39,008 nucleotides of DNA from Pseudomonadota bacterium (GTDB lineage: Bacteria > Pseudomonadota > Alphaproteobacteria > Acetobacterales > Acetobacteraceae). The DNA lies in the NCBI GenBank assembly GCA_021808315.1, contig JAKBBY010000008.1, positions 1-39,008 on the forward strand, given 5' to 3'. Shown here in pieces: positions 17,991-27,284 of this stretch (within the stretch, counting starts at the first letter, position 1; each line of letters opens with the position of its first letter). Below the pieces are notes generated by a model. That model worked only from the letters and a program-made list of their open reading frames with translations. It searched no databases and was not told the origin of the DNA. Position numbers and translations under genes: made by a program.

Positions 17991-18293
17991 ATGATGAATT
18001 CGGTTCGTTCTAGTATAATAATCGAGTCTTCCGAAACGGAAACCGGTTCTGGCCTGCCCGCCCATGACCGCGCGATCGACATTACCGCCGAAACCTGCCC
18101 AATGACTTATGTGCGCACCAGACTTGCATTGGACGTGATGGAAACCGGTCAAATATTGCTGGTTCGATTACTTGGGGCAGAACCGCTGACTAATGTCCCG
18201 CGCGCCGCGACCGATCAGGGGCATGATGTGTTAGACCGGATCGATTTGGATGATGGCAGTGCTGTTCTGGTGATTCGCAAAGGTCAGCCATAA
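17991..18293 (+). CDS. TusA/SirA-family sulfur carrier-like protein
   Basis: This small cytoplasmic protein has the TusA fold signature: IDITAETCPMTYVRTRLALD, in which CPMT holds the active Cys. It continues with GQILLVRLLGAEPLTNVPRAATDQGHDVL. Relatives carry persulfide sulfur for thiouridine, molybdenum cofactor or sulfur oxidation pathways; the particular acceptor here is unknown. The ORF track starts at 17934. AGGT precedes tandem ATG codons at 17991 and 17994; the second has the better spacing, and either gives about 100 residues. It is divergent from mucR, and ends ahead of a strong hairpin. No other sulfur-relay genes are nearby. Confidence 0.8.
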   Translation: MMNSVRSSIIIESSETETGSGLPAHDRAIDITAETCPMTYVRTRLALDVMETGQILLVRLLGAEPLTNVPRAATDQGHDVLDRIDLDDGSAVLVIRKGQP

Positions 18294-18338
18294 CTGCGCC
18301 GAGACATCTCCAGCACGAGGTCGCCCATTGCGGCATGA

Positions 18339-18364
18339 TGGGTCTGCCCGGCCCAGCAGACCCA
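18339..18364. terminator. Hairpin between convergent genes
   Basis: TGGGTCTGC and GCAGACCCA form a perfect 9-bp stem with an 8-base loop, 46 bases after the tusA-like stop. It lies between that gene and the convergent MFS gene, so it may act in both directions. No long T-run follows, so intrinsic termination is probable rather than certain. Confidence 0.5.
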
Positions 18365-18406
18365 AACGAAGTCAGTGCGACATTACATTAAAATAACAAT
18401 CGTTTA

Positions 18407-18421
18407 ATCGGCACCGCCGAT
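18407..18421 (-). terminator. Small hairpin downstream of the MFS gene
   Basis: On the minus strand ATCGGC-GGT-GCCGAT forms a 6-bp stem, followed by TAAACGATTGTTATTTT, a T-rich tract. It lies 14 bases after the stop of the MFS exporter gene. Confidence 0.45.
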
Positions 18422-18434
18422 GATTGTGCGGATT

Positions 18435-19853
18435 TTAATGGCCAATCGGCTCGCCTTCCGCCTCGATCTGATCGCGCAGCGTCACATCGGCAACGCCCAG
18501 GCAAAGCAGGAGCGCCAACAGCGAAAACCCGCCCGCCAGCCCAAAGGTCAGATGAAATCCGCGCAGGATCGCGCTAGCCGCGACGCGATGGCTCAGCCGC
18601 GCGGCCATCACCGTCCCCGCCATCGTCGCGCCAAAAGCGCCACCCATCGCGCGCAACAGCAGCAAGGTCGCCGTCGCTGCGCCAACATCAGTGCGCGACG
18701 CGGCGTTTTGCACCGCGACCAGCGAGGAGGGCAACACAAAGCCAATGCCCATCCCGAATGCAAAACAAATCGTCACAATCACCAATGTCGGCGTGGCGCC
18801 CGGCAACAGGGCCAGCACACCATAGCCGAGGGACGTGGTCGCCAAGCCACCAATCAGCAAAAACCGCGTGCGCCCGCTGCGCCGCGCCCATTGGCCCGCC
18901 GCATAGGCGCCCAGCGTCGTTGCCACCAGGAACGGCATGATGTCCCAGCCCGATTGCGCCGCATTGGCATGGCGGATCAGTTGGAAAAATAATGGCAAGG
19001 TAAAAATGGCCGTGAACATAACCAAGGCGGTCAAAAATCCAATCGCGACCAGCCGGTTGAACGATGGATCGGCGAACAGGCGCATCGGCAGCAGCGGATT
19101 GGTCGCGCGCTGCTCCCAGCGCCATAATGCCGCCACCGCCAGCACACCCAAACCAAACATCGACAATACCGGCCAAGACAGCCAGGCAAAGCGATGACCA
19201 CCCCATGACAGGCCGACAAGCCAGCAAGCGACCGCGCCGGTCAGCAAACAAGCGCCGGCAAAATCAATCCGCCCACCCCGCGTCTGCTCGCGCAGGAGGC
19301 GCAGCCCGCGCTGGCTGAGGATCAACGCCCCGATCCCGAGCGGCAGATTGAACCAAAAAATCCAGCGCCAGGACAAATGATCGGTCACATAACCGCCAAT
19401 CACCGGCCCGGCGGTCGAGGCAACGCCCCAAGTCCCCGCGAGCCATCCCTGATATTTGCCGCGTTCGCGCGGCGAGACCACATCCGCCACCGCCGCCTGT
19501 GAAATCGCGAGCAAACCACCGCCGCCAATGCCCTGCAACGCTCGTGCGGCGATCAATTCACCCAAATTTTGCGCCAGCGCGCACAGCAAAGCCGCAATCA
19601 CAAACACCACAATCGCCGGCACCAGCGTGCGGCGTCGGCCAAACTGGTCGGATAGGCGGCCATAAAGCGGCGTGGTTGCGGTCGAGGTCAGCAAATAAGC
19701 GGTGACCACCCAGGATAAATCGCCAAAACTATGCAAATCGGCGGCAATCGCCGGAACCGCAGGCACCACCACCGTCTGGTCGAGGGCTGCGAGCAAAATG
19801 CAAAGCAGAATTGCGATAATGACGGTGCGCCGCTGCTGGTGGGTATACTCCAT
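18435..19853 (-). CDS. MFS transporter, DHA2 (EmrB/QacA-like) family
   Basis: This is a proton-driven drug or solute exporter of the inner membrane. DHA2 features are visible: the first helix holds [13 protein letters not shown], motif A is [11 protein letters not shown], and motif C is [20 protein letters not shown], which marks antiporters. The length of 472 residues and the run of hydrophobic segments fit 14 transmembrane helices. It stands alone: no periplasmic adaptor (EmrA) or TetR-type regulator is adjacent. The substrate cannot be told from sequence. The start at 19853 is divergent from the DUF2889 gene across about 180 bases, which contain a GCACGTGC palindrome at 19965-19972. Confidence 0.9.
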   Translation of the reverse strand: MEYTHQQRRTVIIAILLCILLAALDQTVVVPAVPAIAADLHSFGDLSWVVTAYLLTSTATTPLYGRLSDQFGRRRTLVPAIVVFVIAALLCALAQNLGELIAARALQGIGGGGLLAISQAAVADVVSPRERGKYQGWLAGTWGVASTAGPVIGGYVTDHLSWRWIFWFNLPLGIGALILSQRGLRLLREQTRGGRIDFAGACLLTGAVACWLVGLSWGGHRFAWLSWPVLSMFGLGVLAVAALWRWEQRATNPLLPMRLFADPSFNRLVAIGFLTALVMFTAIFTLPLFFQLIRHANAAQSGWDIMPFLVATTLGAYAAGQWARRSGRTRFLLIGGLATTSLGYGVLALLPGATPTLVIVTICFAFGMGIGFVLPSSLVAVQNAASRTDVGAATATLLLLRAMGGAFGATMAGTVMAARLSHRVAASAILRGFHLTFGLAGGFSLLALLLCLGVADVTLRDQIEAEGEPIGH

Positions 19854-20035
19854 GGATCAGCCTATTGTTGAAAGGACAGGCAATGTGACAGATAATAGCG
19901 GCCAGAGGCAATTATGCTGCCACCGATGCGTCGCGGCATCTGCCATGCGCTCCGGCGTTGCACTGCACGTGCGAGCATGGCTTAAGTGTCAAACCTTCAC
20001 CTAATGGTTAAACCCACCTTTGAAAGATGTTGCCG

Positions 20036-20635
20036 ATGCCCTTGAGCCCGCCTGCCCAACGAGACCTTTTGCATTTGCGGGATATCGCCATTCGCGGCTT
20101 TCTGCGGGCGGATGGCTTGATTGATATCGAGGCCCGGCTGACCGACACCAAAACTTATAGTTTTGGCAATCATGATCGCGGCCGGATCGGGGCTGGCGAG
20201 GCGCTGCACGGCATGGGTCTACGCGTCACGATCGATCAATCGCTCTGTGTCATCAGTGCCGAGGCGGCGATGGATTATACGCCGCATAATGTTTGCCCCG
20301 GTGTCGCGCCAAATTTTGCCCGGCTGGCCGGATTGACCATTGGCAAGGGCTTTTTGAAGGGCGCCACCGAACGGCTCGGCGGTCCCGCTGGCTGTACCCA
20401 TCTGCGCGAGCTGTTGCAGCAGGTCGCCACCGTCGCCATCCAAACCATGTTCAGCGTGCGCGCGCACAAAGACGCGCGCGAAGGCACGGCGGAGCGGATC
20501 GATTGGAAAGTGCCAACATTCCTGGTCAATACTTGCTTTGCCTATGCCGAGGATGGCCCGTTGGTGCAGCAAAAGCGCGAGCGCGCCGCCCTCGCTGCGG
20601 CGGCTAATGGGGATGGATCGTCGTCATCAGCGTAA
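20036..20635 (+). CDS. DUF2889 family protein
   Basis: This protein of about 199 residues matches DUF2889, a proteobacterial family of unknown function. The recognisable N-terminal pattern is RDIAIRGFLRADGLIDIEARLTDTKTY, followed by CPGVAPNFARLAGL and GCTHLRELLQ with conserved Cys and His residues. There is no signal peptide or membrane segment, so it is cytoplasmic. The track start at 20027 is possible; GAAAG is better spaced from the ATG at 20036 (MPLSPPAQRDLLH). Its last 32 bases overlap the 3' end of convergent tadC. Confidence 0.82.
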   Translation: MPLSPPAQRDLLHLRDIAIRGFLRADGLIDIEARLTDTKTYSFGNHDRGRIGAGEALHGMGLRVTIDQSLCVISAEAAMDYTPHNVCPGVAPNFARLAGLTIGKGFLKGATERLGGPAGCTHLRELLQQVATVAIQTMFSVRAHKDAREGTAERIDWKVPTFLVNTCFAYAEDGPLVQQKRERAALAAAANGDGSSSSA

Positions 20636-21524
20636 GCCCGGCAGGCCCGCCAACAATAATAAACACGCACGGCAAGATAAACAGAATCATCGGCACGGTG
20701 AGCAACACCGGCATCCGCGCCGCCCGCTCCTCAAAGCGCGTTAATTGCTCCTCGCGCAACTCGCTGCTCAGCACGCGCAGCGCCTGGGTAATCGGCGTGC
20801 CATATTGAATGGTCTGCACCAAGGTGGACCCCAAGCGCTTGAGACTATCAAGCCCGGTTCGACGGCCCAAATTGAGCAAGGCTTCACTGGCATTATCAGT
20901 CATCCGCAACTCACCATTGGTGATCTTGAATTCCTCGGCCACCGCCGGATGGGTGGCGGCAATATCGGTCGCCACCCGCGTCAGCCCTGCCTCCAGGCTC
21001 AGCCCAGCATCGGAACAAATCACTAACATATCCAAGGCTTCGGCAAGACCGGCCTCCAGCCGCTTCAAAAAACGGCTTCGGCGGAATTTCAGCACCAAAT
21101 CGGGCAGTAGCAAACCAGCAATACCGGTCGCCACCGGCATGCCAATCATTGCCGCACCGCCAAGCCCGGCAATCCGGGCAACGCCCAGCCCCATGAGAGC
21201 GCAACCCCCCCACGATACTGTCTTAATCCCAATAAACAGGCCCAACGCCACGTCGCTGCGCACCCCCGCGCTGCGCAATGTTTGGCGCGTCTCCTCGATT
21301 GTGCGAAAACGCAACCATCCGCTCCGAATAATAAAAAATCCAATAAAAATCAGCAATGATACAAAAATATTATGGCGTCGCTGTTCAGTCCGGACCAGCT
21401 GCGGCTGCAAAGCCCGCAAAACCCGCCCCCGCAACGCCTGATCCAATTCAAATTGCGCATAAAAGCCAAATCCCATCGCGATCACACCGAGAAATAGCCC
21501 CGCGAGGGCAAATAACTTGATCAT
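20604..21524 (-). CDS. tadC: TadC, Flp pilus assembly inner-membrane protein
   Basis: This is one of two inner-membrane platform proteins (GspF-like) on which the CpaF ATPase acts during Tad/Flp pilus assembly. It has an N-terminal membrane helix (LFALAGLFLGVIAMGFGFYA), a T2SSF domain with the typical LDMLVICSDAGLSLEAGLTRVA stretch, and a C-terminal hydrophobic helix (LLTVPMILFILPCVFIIVGG). The 306-residue length is normal. Its start overlaps the tadB stop by 4 bp. It is the last gene of the five-gene tad run and its tail overlaps the convergent DUF2889 gene by 32 bp. Confidence 0.92.
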   Translation of the reverse strand: MIKLFALAGLFLGVIAMGFGFYAQFELDQALRGRVLRALQPQLVRTEQRRHNIFVSLLIFIGFFIIRSGWLRFRTIEETRQTLRSAGVRSDVALGLFIGIKTVSWGGCALMGLGVARIAGLGGAAMIGMPVATGIAGLLLPDLVLKFRRSRFLKRLEAGLAEALDMLVICSDAGLSLEAGLTRVATDIAATHPAVAEEFKITNGELRMTDNASEALLNLGRRTGLDSLKRLGSTLVQTIQYGTPITQALRVLSSELREEQLTRFEERAARMPVLLTVPMILFILPCVFIIVGGPAGLTLMTTIHPH

Positions 21525-22465
21525 GACAAGCTCCGCGCGATGATCGTCTTCATCACCAAAAAACCAAAGCAGAGCAAACCAATCGCCAGCAATAATAAAT
21601 GCTTCCCGGCGAGTGTGGTGACGAACGGCGCCATATATTGCGGGTCCAACAACCCAATCGCAATCCCAGTAAAAACCGGCAAACAGCCCAGGATCAACGC
21701 GCTGGTGCGCGCCTCTGCCGCCAGCGCATAAGCCCGCGCCTTCGCCGCAATCCGCTTATGCACAACGGTGGCCAGCGTTTCGAGTGTCTGAGCCAGTGCG
21801 CCGCCGGTGCGTGATTGCAAACCCAGGGCGGCGGCAAAAAATTTATACTCAGCAATGCCATTGCGCTCACTGATTGCCCGCAATGCCTCTTCCAGCGTCA
21901 CACCAATCGCCAGCCGGTTGGCGATGTCGCGGAACTCACCCGCTGTTGGCTCCGGCAAATCGCGGCCAACAATTCGCAGCGCACCCTGGATTGGAATCCC
22001 CGAGCGAATACATCGCACAATCGTCGCCAACGCATCCGGAAATTGCGACAATAACAACGATGTCCGCTTCTTGCGAAAATAACCCAGCAGAAATCGGATC
22101 ACCAAAGTCACCATTGCCGGGTAGATCATCATCATCGGGCCGCCGATCAACAGCCGCAGCACCTCAGTGATCACCAGCGCGAGAAAGCCCCCGCCAATGA
22201 GCAAAATCGGCATGCGCGCACGCGCAACCGGCAACCCACCCTCGGTTAACCCCAGCACCCAGCCAATAACGCCCGTCTGCAGCCAATCATCGAGCGATTT
22301 CTTGCCAACTTGCTGCTCGATCGCACGGCGATGGCCATCGAAATTGATGCGCGCCAGTCGCTGCGCATACCGTGTTTGTTGCTGATTAAAGCTGAGTGTT
22401 TGCTTGAAAACAACAATAAAAATACCAAAAAATACAGCGCCCCCCGCGAGCAACAGCGAAATCAT
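21521..22465 (-). CDS. tadB: TadB, Flp pilus assembly inner-membrane protein
   Basis: This is the second GspF-like platform protein of the Tad machine, paired with TadC. The ORF track begins 27 codons early; the ATG at 22465 overlaps the cpaF stop as ATGA and yields 314 residues starting with the membrane segment [20 protein letters not shown]. The T2SSF core FPDALATIVRCIRSGIPIQGALRIVGRDLPEP is clear, as are the C-terminal helices (ILGCLPVFTGIAIGLL and LLLLAIGLLCFGFLV). It is translationally coupled to both neighbours. Confidence 0.92.
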   Translation of the reverse strand: MISLLLAGGAVFFGIFIVVFKQTLSFNQQQTRYAQRLARINFDGHRRAIEQQVGKKSLDDWLQTGVIGWVLGLTEGGLPVARARMPILLIGGGFLALVITEVLRLLIGGPMMMIYPAMVTLVIRFLLGYFRKKRTSLLLSQFPDALATIVRCIRSGIPIQGALRIVGRDLPEPTAGEFRDIANRLAIGVTLEEALRAISERNGIAEYKFFAAALGLQSRTGGALAQTLETLATVVHKRIAAKARAYALAAEARTSALILGCLPVFTGIAIGLLDPQYMAPFVTTLAGKHLLLLAIGLLCFGFLVMKTIIARSLS

Positions 22466-23823
22466 GACGATCCCCCTTGCGCTTCTTCGATGGCAGCATT
22501 CCAGCTGCGCAGCAGACCAAAATAGGTGAGTTGCTCCTGAAAACATGGACGACCGACACTGATATCATAGCGTGAGGTCAGCTTTCCTGACGAATCTTCC
22601 CCCAATATCTCGAGTTTCACAATATCGTTGAGCAGAACCGTTTCGCCCTCAATCCCAGCAACTTCGGTCACTTGCACCAAGCGGCGCACCCCATCGCGCT
22701 GGCGTTCCACCTGCACGAACAAATCAACCGCCGAGACCACTTGTTGGCGGATCGCCCGCAGCGTGAGCCCCATACTCGCCATCTGCACCATATTTTCGAT
22801 ACGGGCCAGCGCATCACGCGTATTATTCGCATGGATCGTGGACATCGACCCATCATGGCCCGTATTCATCGCCTGCAACATGTCAAAGGCTTCGGTGCCG
22901 CGCACCTCGCCGATGATGATGCGGTCAGGCCGCATGCGCAGCGCATTGCGCACCAGATCGCGCTGATTAACCTCGCCTCGCCCCTCAAGATTTTGCGGTC
23001 GGGTCTCCAGGCGCACCACATGCGGCTGTTGCAGTTGCAATTCGGCGGCATCCTCAACGGTCACAATGCGTTCGCTCGTTTCGATAAACCGGCTCATCGC
23101 ATTCATCAGTGTGGTCTTGCCCGATCCGGTGCCACCCGAAATAATCACATTCAACCGGCAGCGTGCCGCGATTTCCAGCAATCGGGAAATCGGCGTGGTC
23201 ATCGTGCCAAACTGCACTAATTTCTTAAAATCAATTGATTTCTTGGCAAATTTCCGAATTGAAAGGCAAGGACCATCAATGGCGAGCGGCGGCAGCACAA
23301 TATTAACGCGCGATCCATCTTTCAGCCGCGCATCCACCATCGGGCTCGCCTCGTCAACACGCCGCCCGACTGTCGAGGCGATGCGCTGGGCAATATTGGT
23401 GGCATGAACATTATCGCGAAACCGAATATCCACCTGCTCAAGTCTGCCGCCGCGCTCGATGAAAATCCGGTCATGGCCATTAACCATGATGTCGGTAATA
23501 CTATCATCGGCCAAGAGCGATTCCAGCGGCCCAAGCCCAATCATGTCATCGACAAGTTCAATCGCGAGCTGGCGCTGTTCGCGTGCATTGAGCTGAATCC
23601 GATGCTCGGTCGCAAGCTCGGTCAAAATCTGCTCGACCATCGCCTCGATGCGCGCACTCGGCAAGTGCGCCAAGCTCGCGGCATCGATCTTGGTCAAGCA
23701 GAGCGCGCGCAGATGGCTGGTATTGCTATCGCGCTGCACCCGGCCAAGATCACCCTGCGGTTCGATGATCGGCGGTGCCTCTAATTCGGTTCGACGGCCA
23801 AACACATGCGCGCTGCTGCTCAT
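22462..23823 (-). CDS. cpaF: CpaF/TadA, Flp pilus assembly secretion ATPase
   Basis: This cytoplasmic hexameric ATPase powers Tad pilus assembly and, in some species, retraction. Walker A is GGTGSGKT (residues 230-237), Walker B is [12 protein letters not shown] (about 301-312), and the family's [12 protein letters not shown] box follows (322-333). The N-domain motif [14 protein letters not shown]-like region ([26 protein letters not shown]) precedes them. The length of 453 residues is typical. It overlaps cpaE upstream and tadB downstream by 4 bp each. Confidence 0.95.
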   Translation of the reverse strand: MSSSAHVFGRRTELEAPPIIEPQGDLGRVQRDSNTSHLRALCLTKIDAASLAHLPSARIEAMVEQILTELATEHRIQLNAREQRQLAIELVDDMIGLGPLESLLADDSITDIMVNGHDRIFIERGGRLEQVDIRFRDNVHATNIAQRIASTVGRRVDEASPMVDARLKDGSRVNIVLPPLAIDGPCLSIRKFAKKSIDFKKLVQFGTMTTPISRLLEIAARCRLNVIISGGTGSGKTTLMNAMSRFIETSERIVTVEDAAELQLQQPHVVRLETRPQNLEGRGEVNQRDLVRNALRMRPDRIIIGEVRGTEAFDMLQAMNTGHDGSMSTIHANNTRDALARIENMVQMASMGLTLRAIRQQVVSAVDLFVQVERQRDGVRRLVQVTEVAGIEGETVLLNDIVKLEILGEDSSGKLTSRYDISVGRPCFQEQLTYFGLLRSWNAAIEEAQGGSS

Positions 23824-25004
23824 AAGGGGCTGGTCTCCATGGTGGCGCCGATATTTTTTACCAAATCAAGCATGGCCGTGCGAAACGGGCCTTTTTTGGC
23901 GCTGGCGAAGCGCCCTAAATCACTGGCAATACGCACCGATTTATCCCAATCAATCACGGCTCGTCCAAGATGATCGGGGAGGGCGCTCTCGATGCTAGCG
24001 CGACTCACGCCCTGATGGGGCCGCCGGATAAAAGCGACATGGGAAGCCGCACTGCGCCCTTGATCGTGCGCCAAGACCGCCTGCACAGCACTCACCCCGC
24101 GCGGCGAAAGATCGGCCACAAACAGGTTCTGGTTCGCAAGGCCAAGCAATTCGTCGGCAAAACCAAACACCCGACAGGGCAAGTCCGCGACAATAAAATT
24201 ATAACGCTGTCGTAAAGCATCAATCAGGGCATGACCGGCCCCATGATGATAGGTGCATTTTTCGGTGTAAGGCTCTTCGGCGGCCAGAACATGCAGCCGA
24301 TCCGACGCCATTTGCGCTGATCGTTCAATCAATAACGGATCGATCCGATCAGGCGTTTCCAGGGCGCTGCGCAACCCCGAACTCGGCGCGACATTGGCCG
24401 CCAGTGCCGCTGTCCCGGCGAGCAAATCACCATCTAACAAAACTGTATGGCGCCGCGTTTCCACACCCAGCAACCAAGCGAGATTGGCCGCCACAGTTGA
24501 CGCACCAACCCCGCCCGCGAGGCCACGCACCGCGATCAGCAACCCACCCCGATGAATATCAACCCGAGGCTCATTACCCATCGCCCACGGCACCAGATCG
24601 CGCGCCAACTGCACCGGATCGAGTGGTTTGGGTAGATATTCCCGAATGCCTAAATTACGCGTCAAAGTCCGATAAAACCCAACACTATGGACATCGCCCG
24701 TCACCAGTACGCGGGTGCCAGGTTCAATCACATGTTCGAGCCGCATCAATGCGCTCAACGGCTGATCCTCGCCGGATATATCAACCAGCACCGTCTTCGG
24801 TGACCGCATCGCGCCCAGTGCCGCGAGCATTTCCTCAAACGAGCTCAATCGCACCCGCATCGGCCCAATCGCTGGATGGCTGAGCACGCTCCGCAGGCAG
24901 GCCAGCGAATTCGGATCATTCACAAAGCCAAGAAACGTCTCTCGCTCAATTTTCGTGGCCGGCCCCTTCGCCGTCGCTGCAAGCCGCTCGGACAATTCAT
25001 TCAT
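23820..25004 (-). CDS. cpaE: CpaE/TadZ, pilus localisation ParA-like protein
   Basis: This protein places the Tad apparatus at its site in the cell. It has a receiver-like N-terminal half (about residues 25-140, with TVLVDISGED and the conserved Lys of YLPKPLD) and a ParA/MinD-like C-terminal half. The P-loop is degenerate, GLAGGVGAST (161-170), lacking the usual catalytic Lys; this is common in TadZ/CpaE, which bind ATP but hydrolyse it poorly if at all. The track start is a GTG at 25013; I chose the ATG at 25004 because AGGGAG lies 10 bases upstream of it. Its stop overlaps the cpaF start. Confidence 0.9.
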   Translation of the reverse strand: MNELSERLAATAKGPATKIERETFLGFVNDPNSLACLRSVLSHPAIGPMRVRLSSFEEMLAALGAMRSPKTVLVDISGEDQPLSALMRLEHVIEPGTRVLVTGDVHSVGFYRTLTRNLGIREYLPKPLDPVQLARDLVPWAMGNEPRVDIHRGGLLIAVRGLAGGVGASTVAANLAWLLGVETRRHTVLLDGDLLAGTAALAANVAPSSGLRSALETPDRIDPLLIERSAQMASDRLHVLAAEEPYTEKCTYHHGAGHALIDALRQRYNFIVADLPCRVFGFADELLGLANQNLFVADLSPRGVSAVQAVLAHDQGRSAASHVAFIRRPHQGVSRASIESALPDHLGRAVIDWDKSVRIASDLGRFASAKKGPFRTAMLDLVKNIGATMETSPL

Positions 25005-25040
25005 GATCCGCACACTCCCTGCTCAGCATGCACCCAGCGA

Positions 25041-25868
25041 TCATGGCCGGAACACAATCTGCTTCGCAGACCCCTGATAAATCGTGATTTCGCCGCCGCG
25101 ATGCGGGCTGGGCCGTAGATTGGCCAGCACCGGCGAAACCTGGCTGCCATAAACCGGCGCCGGTATCGCGGGTCGTGGCCGCGCCGACATGCTTGATGAG
25201 CGCACCACCAGCGATAGCGGCCCCAAATGCGCCGCCACTTCAACCCGCTCAGCCTGATCGGGACTTACTTCGAGCGTGACAGTGCGTGCCGGGGCAGGGG
25301 CCTGACCACTGGCATCGGCCCCTTGTACCAGCCGCTGATCGATCGCAATCACCCGCACATCGGCCAGCACCGTCTCGGCGGCAACGCGATGCCCCGGATT
25401 AATCCCTGGCCCATCAAGGCTCTGCGTTAATATCAAATCGACCCGGTCGCCGGGCCAAATCAGCCCCGCCGTCCCCGAAATCGCATCAACGCCAACGGAC
25501 ACGGCACGCATGCCCGGATGCAGCACCGCCGCTAGAAACCCATGATCGCCGGGCCTAATCACAATCCCCGCCGTAATCAGCGCGCCCGGTGCCAGCGCGC
25601 TGCGCACCATCGCCCCCGTATAGGCCGACCGCGCGGCGGCACTATCAATCACCGCACCCGGCGGAATTTTGCCGGTATCGATCACCGCCGTCAGATCAGC
25701 AGGCTGAATCAGGCTCCCCGCATGCAGGGCGTGCGCCACACCAAGCAATTGCACCGGTCGGATCGCGACGGGGCGTGGCCGGGCCGGATGCAGATCAAGC
25801 CATGCAACCGTTCCGAAACCGGCAAGACCCAGGGCCAGAAATGCAAGGAGCGTTAGTCTGACGATCAT
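25041..25868 (-). CDS. cpaB: CpaB/RcpC, Flp pilus assembly protein
   Basis: This periplasmic, inner-membrane-anchored protein is thought to connect the Tad export core with the outer-membrane secretin. A signal anchor (LTLLAFLALGLAGFGTVAWL) is followed by a SAF-like domain and the CpaB core PGMRAVSVGVDAISGTAGLIWPGDRVDLILT. The length of 275 residues is usual. AAGGG lies 10 bases before the ATG, in an AT-rich 130-base leader that probably holds the tad promoter. In most tad loci the secretin gene cpaC lies between cpaB and cpaE; here only 36 bases separate them and no secretin is present. Confidence 0.9.
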   Translation of the reverse strand: MIVRLTLLAFLALGLAGFGTVAWLDLHPARPRPVAIRPVQLLGVAHALHAGSLIQPADLTAVIDTGKIPPGAVIDSAAARSAYTGAMVRSALAPGALITAGIVIRPGDHGFLAAVLHPGMRAVSVGVDAISGTAGLIWPGDRVDLILTQSLDGPGINPGHRVAAETVLADVRVIAIDQRLVQGADASGQAPAPARTVTLEVSPDQAERVEVAAHLGPLSLVVRSSSMSARPRPAIPAPVYGSQVSPVLANLRPSPHRGGEITIYQGSAKQIVFRP

Positions 25869-26002
25869 GATCGGAAAACCCTTTGTTGATTCCCGATCTC
25901 TGACACCAAATACTTATCAAATCGTTACCAACCACACTAATCATTTCCAGCAAACCACAATCCGCATCCCGCGCCGCTCAAAAATCAGGCCGCACGCCAT
26001 CG

Positions 26003-27016
26003 TTAAGCGGTTGGTGAAAATGCCCGGCCAAGCGCCGCCAAATCCGCCGCTGCCGGGCGCGCACCGGTGCGCGCAATCGCCAACGCCGCCGCCTCGCTCG
26101 CCAAGCTGCCGCACGCGGCCAAATCAGCCCCTTTGGTCAACCCGGTGAGGAAGCCAGCCGCATACGCATCACCCGCGCCGGTGGTATCAACCACGCGGGT
26201 CGGCACCGCCGGCACCTGATAACGCGCATGACCCGCGCAAATCACGCTGCCAGCTTCGCTGCGGGTTAACACTGCGAGCGGAATTTCCGCCGCCGCCTCG
26301 CGTTCGGCGGTCGCAAAATCATTGCTCTGATACAGCGCGCAAATCTCCGCCTCATTGGCAAACACAATATCCGCCGCCTCGCCAATCAAGCGCCGAAACG
26401 CCGCCCGATGCCGATCGACGCAGAACTGATCCGACAACGAAATCGCAACCCGCCGCCCCGCTGCCCGCGCCAACCGGGCCGCATGCAAAAACGCCGCCTG
26501 CGCCGCCGGCGGGTCGAATAAATAACCCTCCAAATACAATATCGCCGAGTCGGCAATCAACGCTTCATCCAGATCAGCCCGGCCAAAATCAGCGCTAATG
26601 CCCAAACAGGTGTTCATCGTGCGCTGGCCATCCGGCGTTACCAAAATCAAGCAACGCGCCGTCGGCGCCTCATCGCCCACCATCGTGGCAGGGGCAGGCA
26701 GCGTCGGATAATGCACGTCAATCGCCCGCATCGATGCGGCAAACACCGCGCCCAACGCATCCGGCGCCACCTTGCCGATAAAAGCCGTCCGCGCGCCCAG
26801 CCCCGCCGCAACCGCACAGCTATTCGCGACTGACCCACCCGCCGATTCCAACCCTTGCGGCATTTGCGCGTATAAATGCAAAGCCTGCGACCCATCGATC
26901 AGCGTCATCGCGCCTTTGCGCATATCGTGACGATCTAAAAATCCATCATCCGTATGGGCAATCACATCAACAATCGCGTTGCCGATACCAAGCAAATCAA
27001 ACCGGGGTTGGGTCAT
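26003..27016 (-). CDS. Adenosine kinase-type PfkB family sugar kinase
   Basis: This cytoplasmic ribokinase-fold enzyme most resembles the bacterial adenosine kinase group, which phosphorylates adenosine to AMP. The N-terminal LLGIGNAIVDVIA, the substrate-site GGSVANSCAVAAGLG, and the PfkB signature VDTTGAGDAYAAGFLTGL with the catalytic Asp are visible. The length is 337 residues. AGAGGA precedes the ATG. It is monocistronic or leads into the tad genes 133 bases downstream on the same strand, with no clear terminator. Other ribokinase-family substrates cannot be excluded from sequence alone. Confidence 0.85.
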   Translation of the reverse strand: MTQPRFDLLGIGNAIVDVIAHTDDGFLDRHDMRKGAMTLIDGSQALHLYAQMPQGLESAGGSVANSCAVAAGLGARTAFIGKVAPDALGAVFAASMRAIDVHYPTLPAPATMVGDEAPTARCLILVTPDGQRTMNTCLGISADFGRADLDEALIADSAILYLEGYLFDPPAAQAAFLHAARLARAAGRRVAISLSDQFCVDRHRAAFRRLIGEAADIVFANEAEICALYQSNDFATAEREAAAEIPLAVLTRSEAGSVICAGHARYQVPAVPTRVVDTTGAGDAYAAGFLTGLTKGADLAACGSLASEAAALAIARTGARPAAADLAALGRAFSPTA

Positions 27017-27284
27017 GCATCATCCTCTTCCCGCGCGTGCTATCATCCGCGCGCGCCCACCGCAAACCAACCGCGCGCCGCTCGCCGACATAATACGTCG
27101 TCAAATCTAAAAATTTTGAATGGTTGCGGTCTGCCGGTTGTCCGGCGGGCCGGTGCATGCTAGCCATTTTTTCGCAATCAACTGCCGTTAAGGCTTGATT
27201 TCTCGCCGTTCCAACCGGGTTCGGCAGATAGCGCGCGTGGCTGTGTCAGCGATCCGTCTGACACCGATGAGGGAGGAAAATGGG

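Noticed and set aside
19965-19972. GCACGTGC palindrome between the MFS and DUF2889 genes
   Set aside because: Eight bases are too short to claim an operator in GC-rich DNA without further copies.
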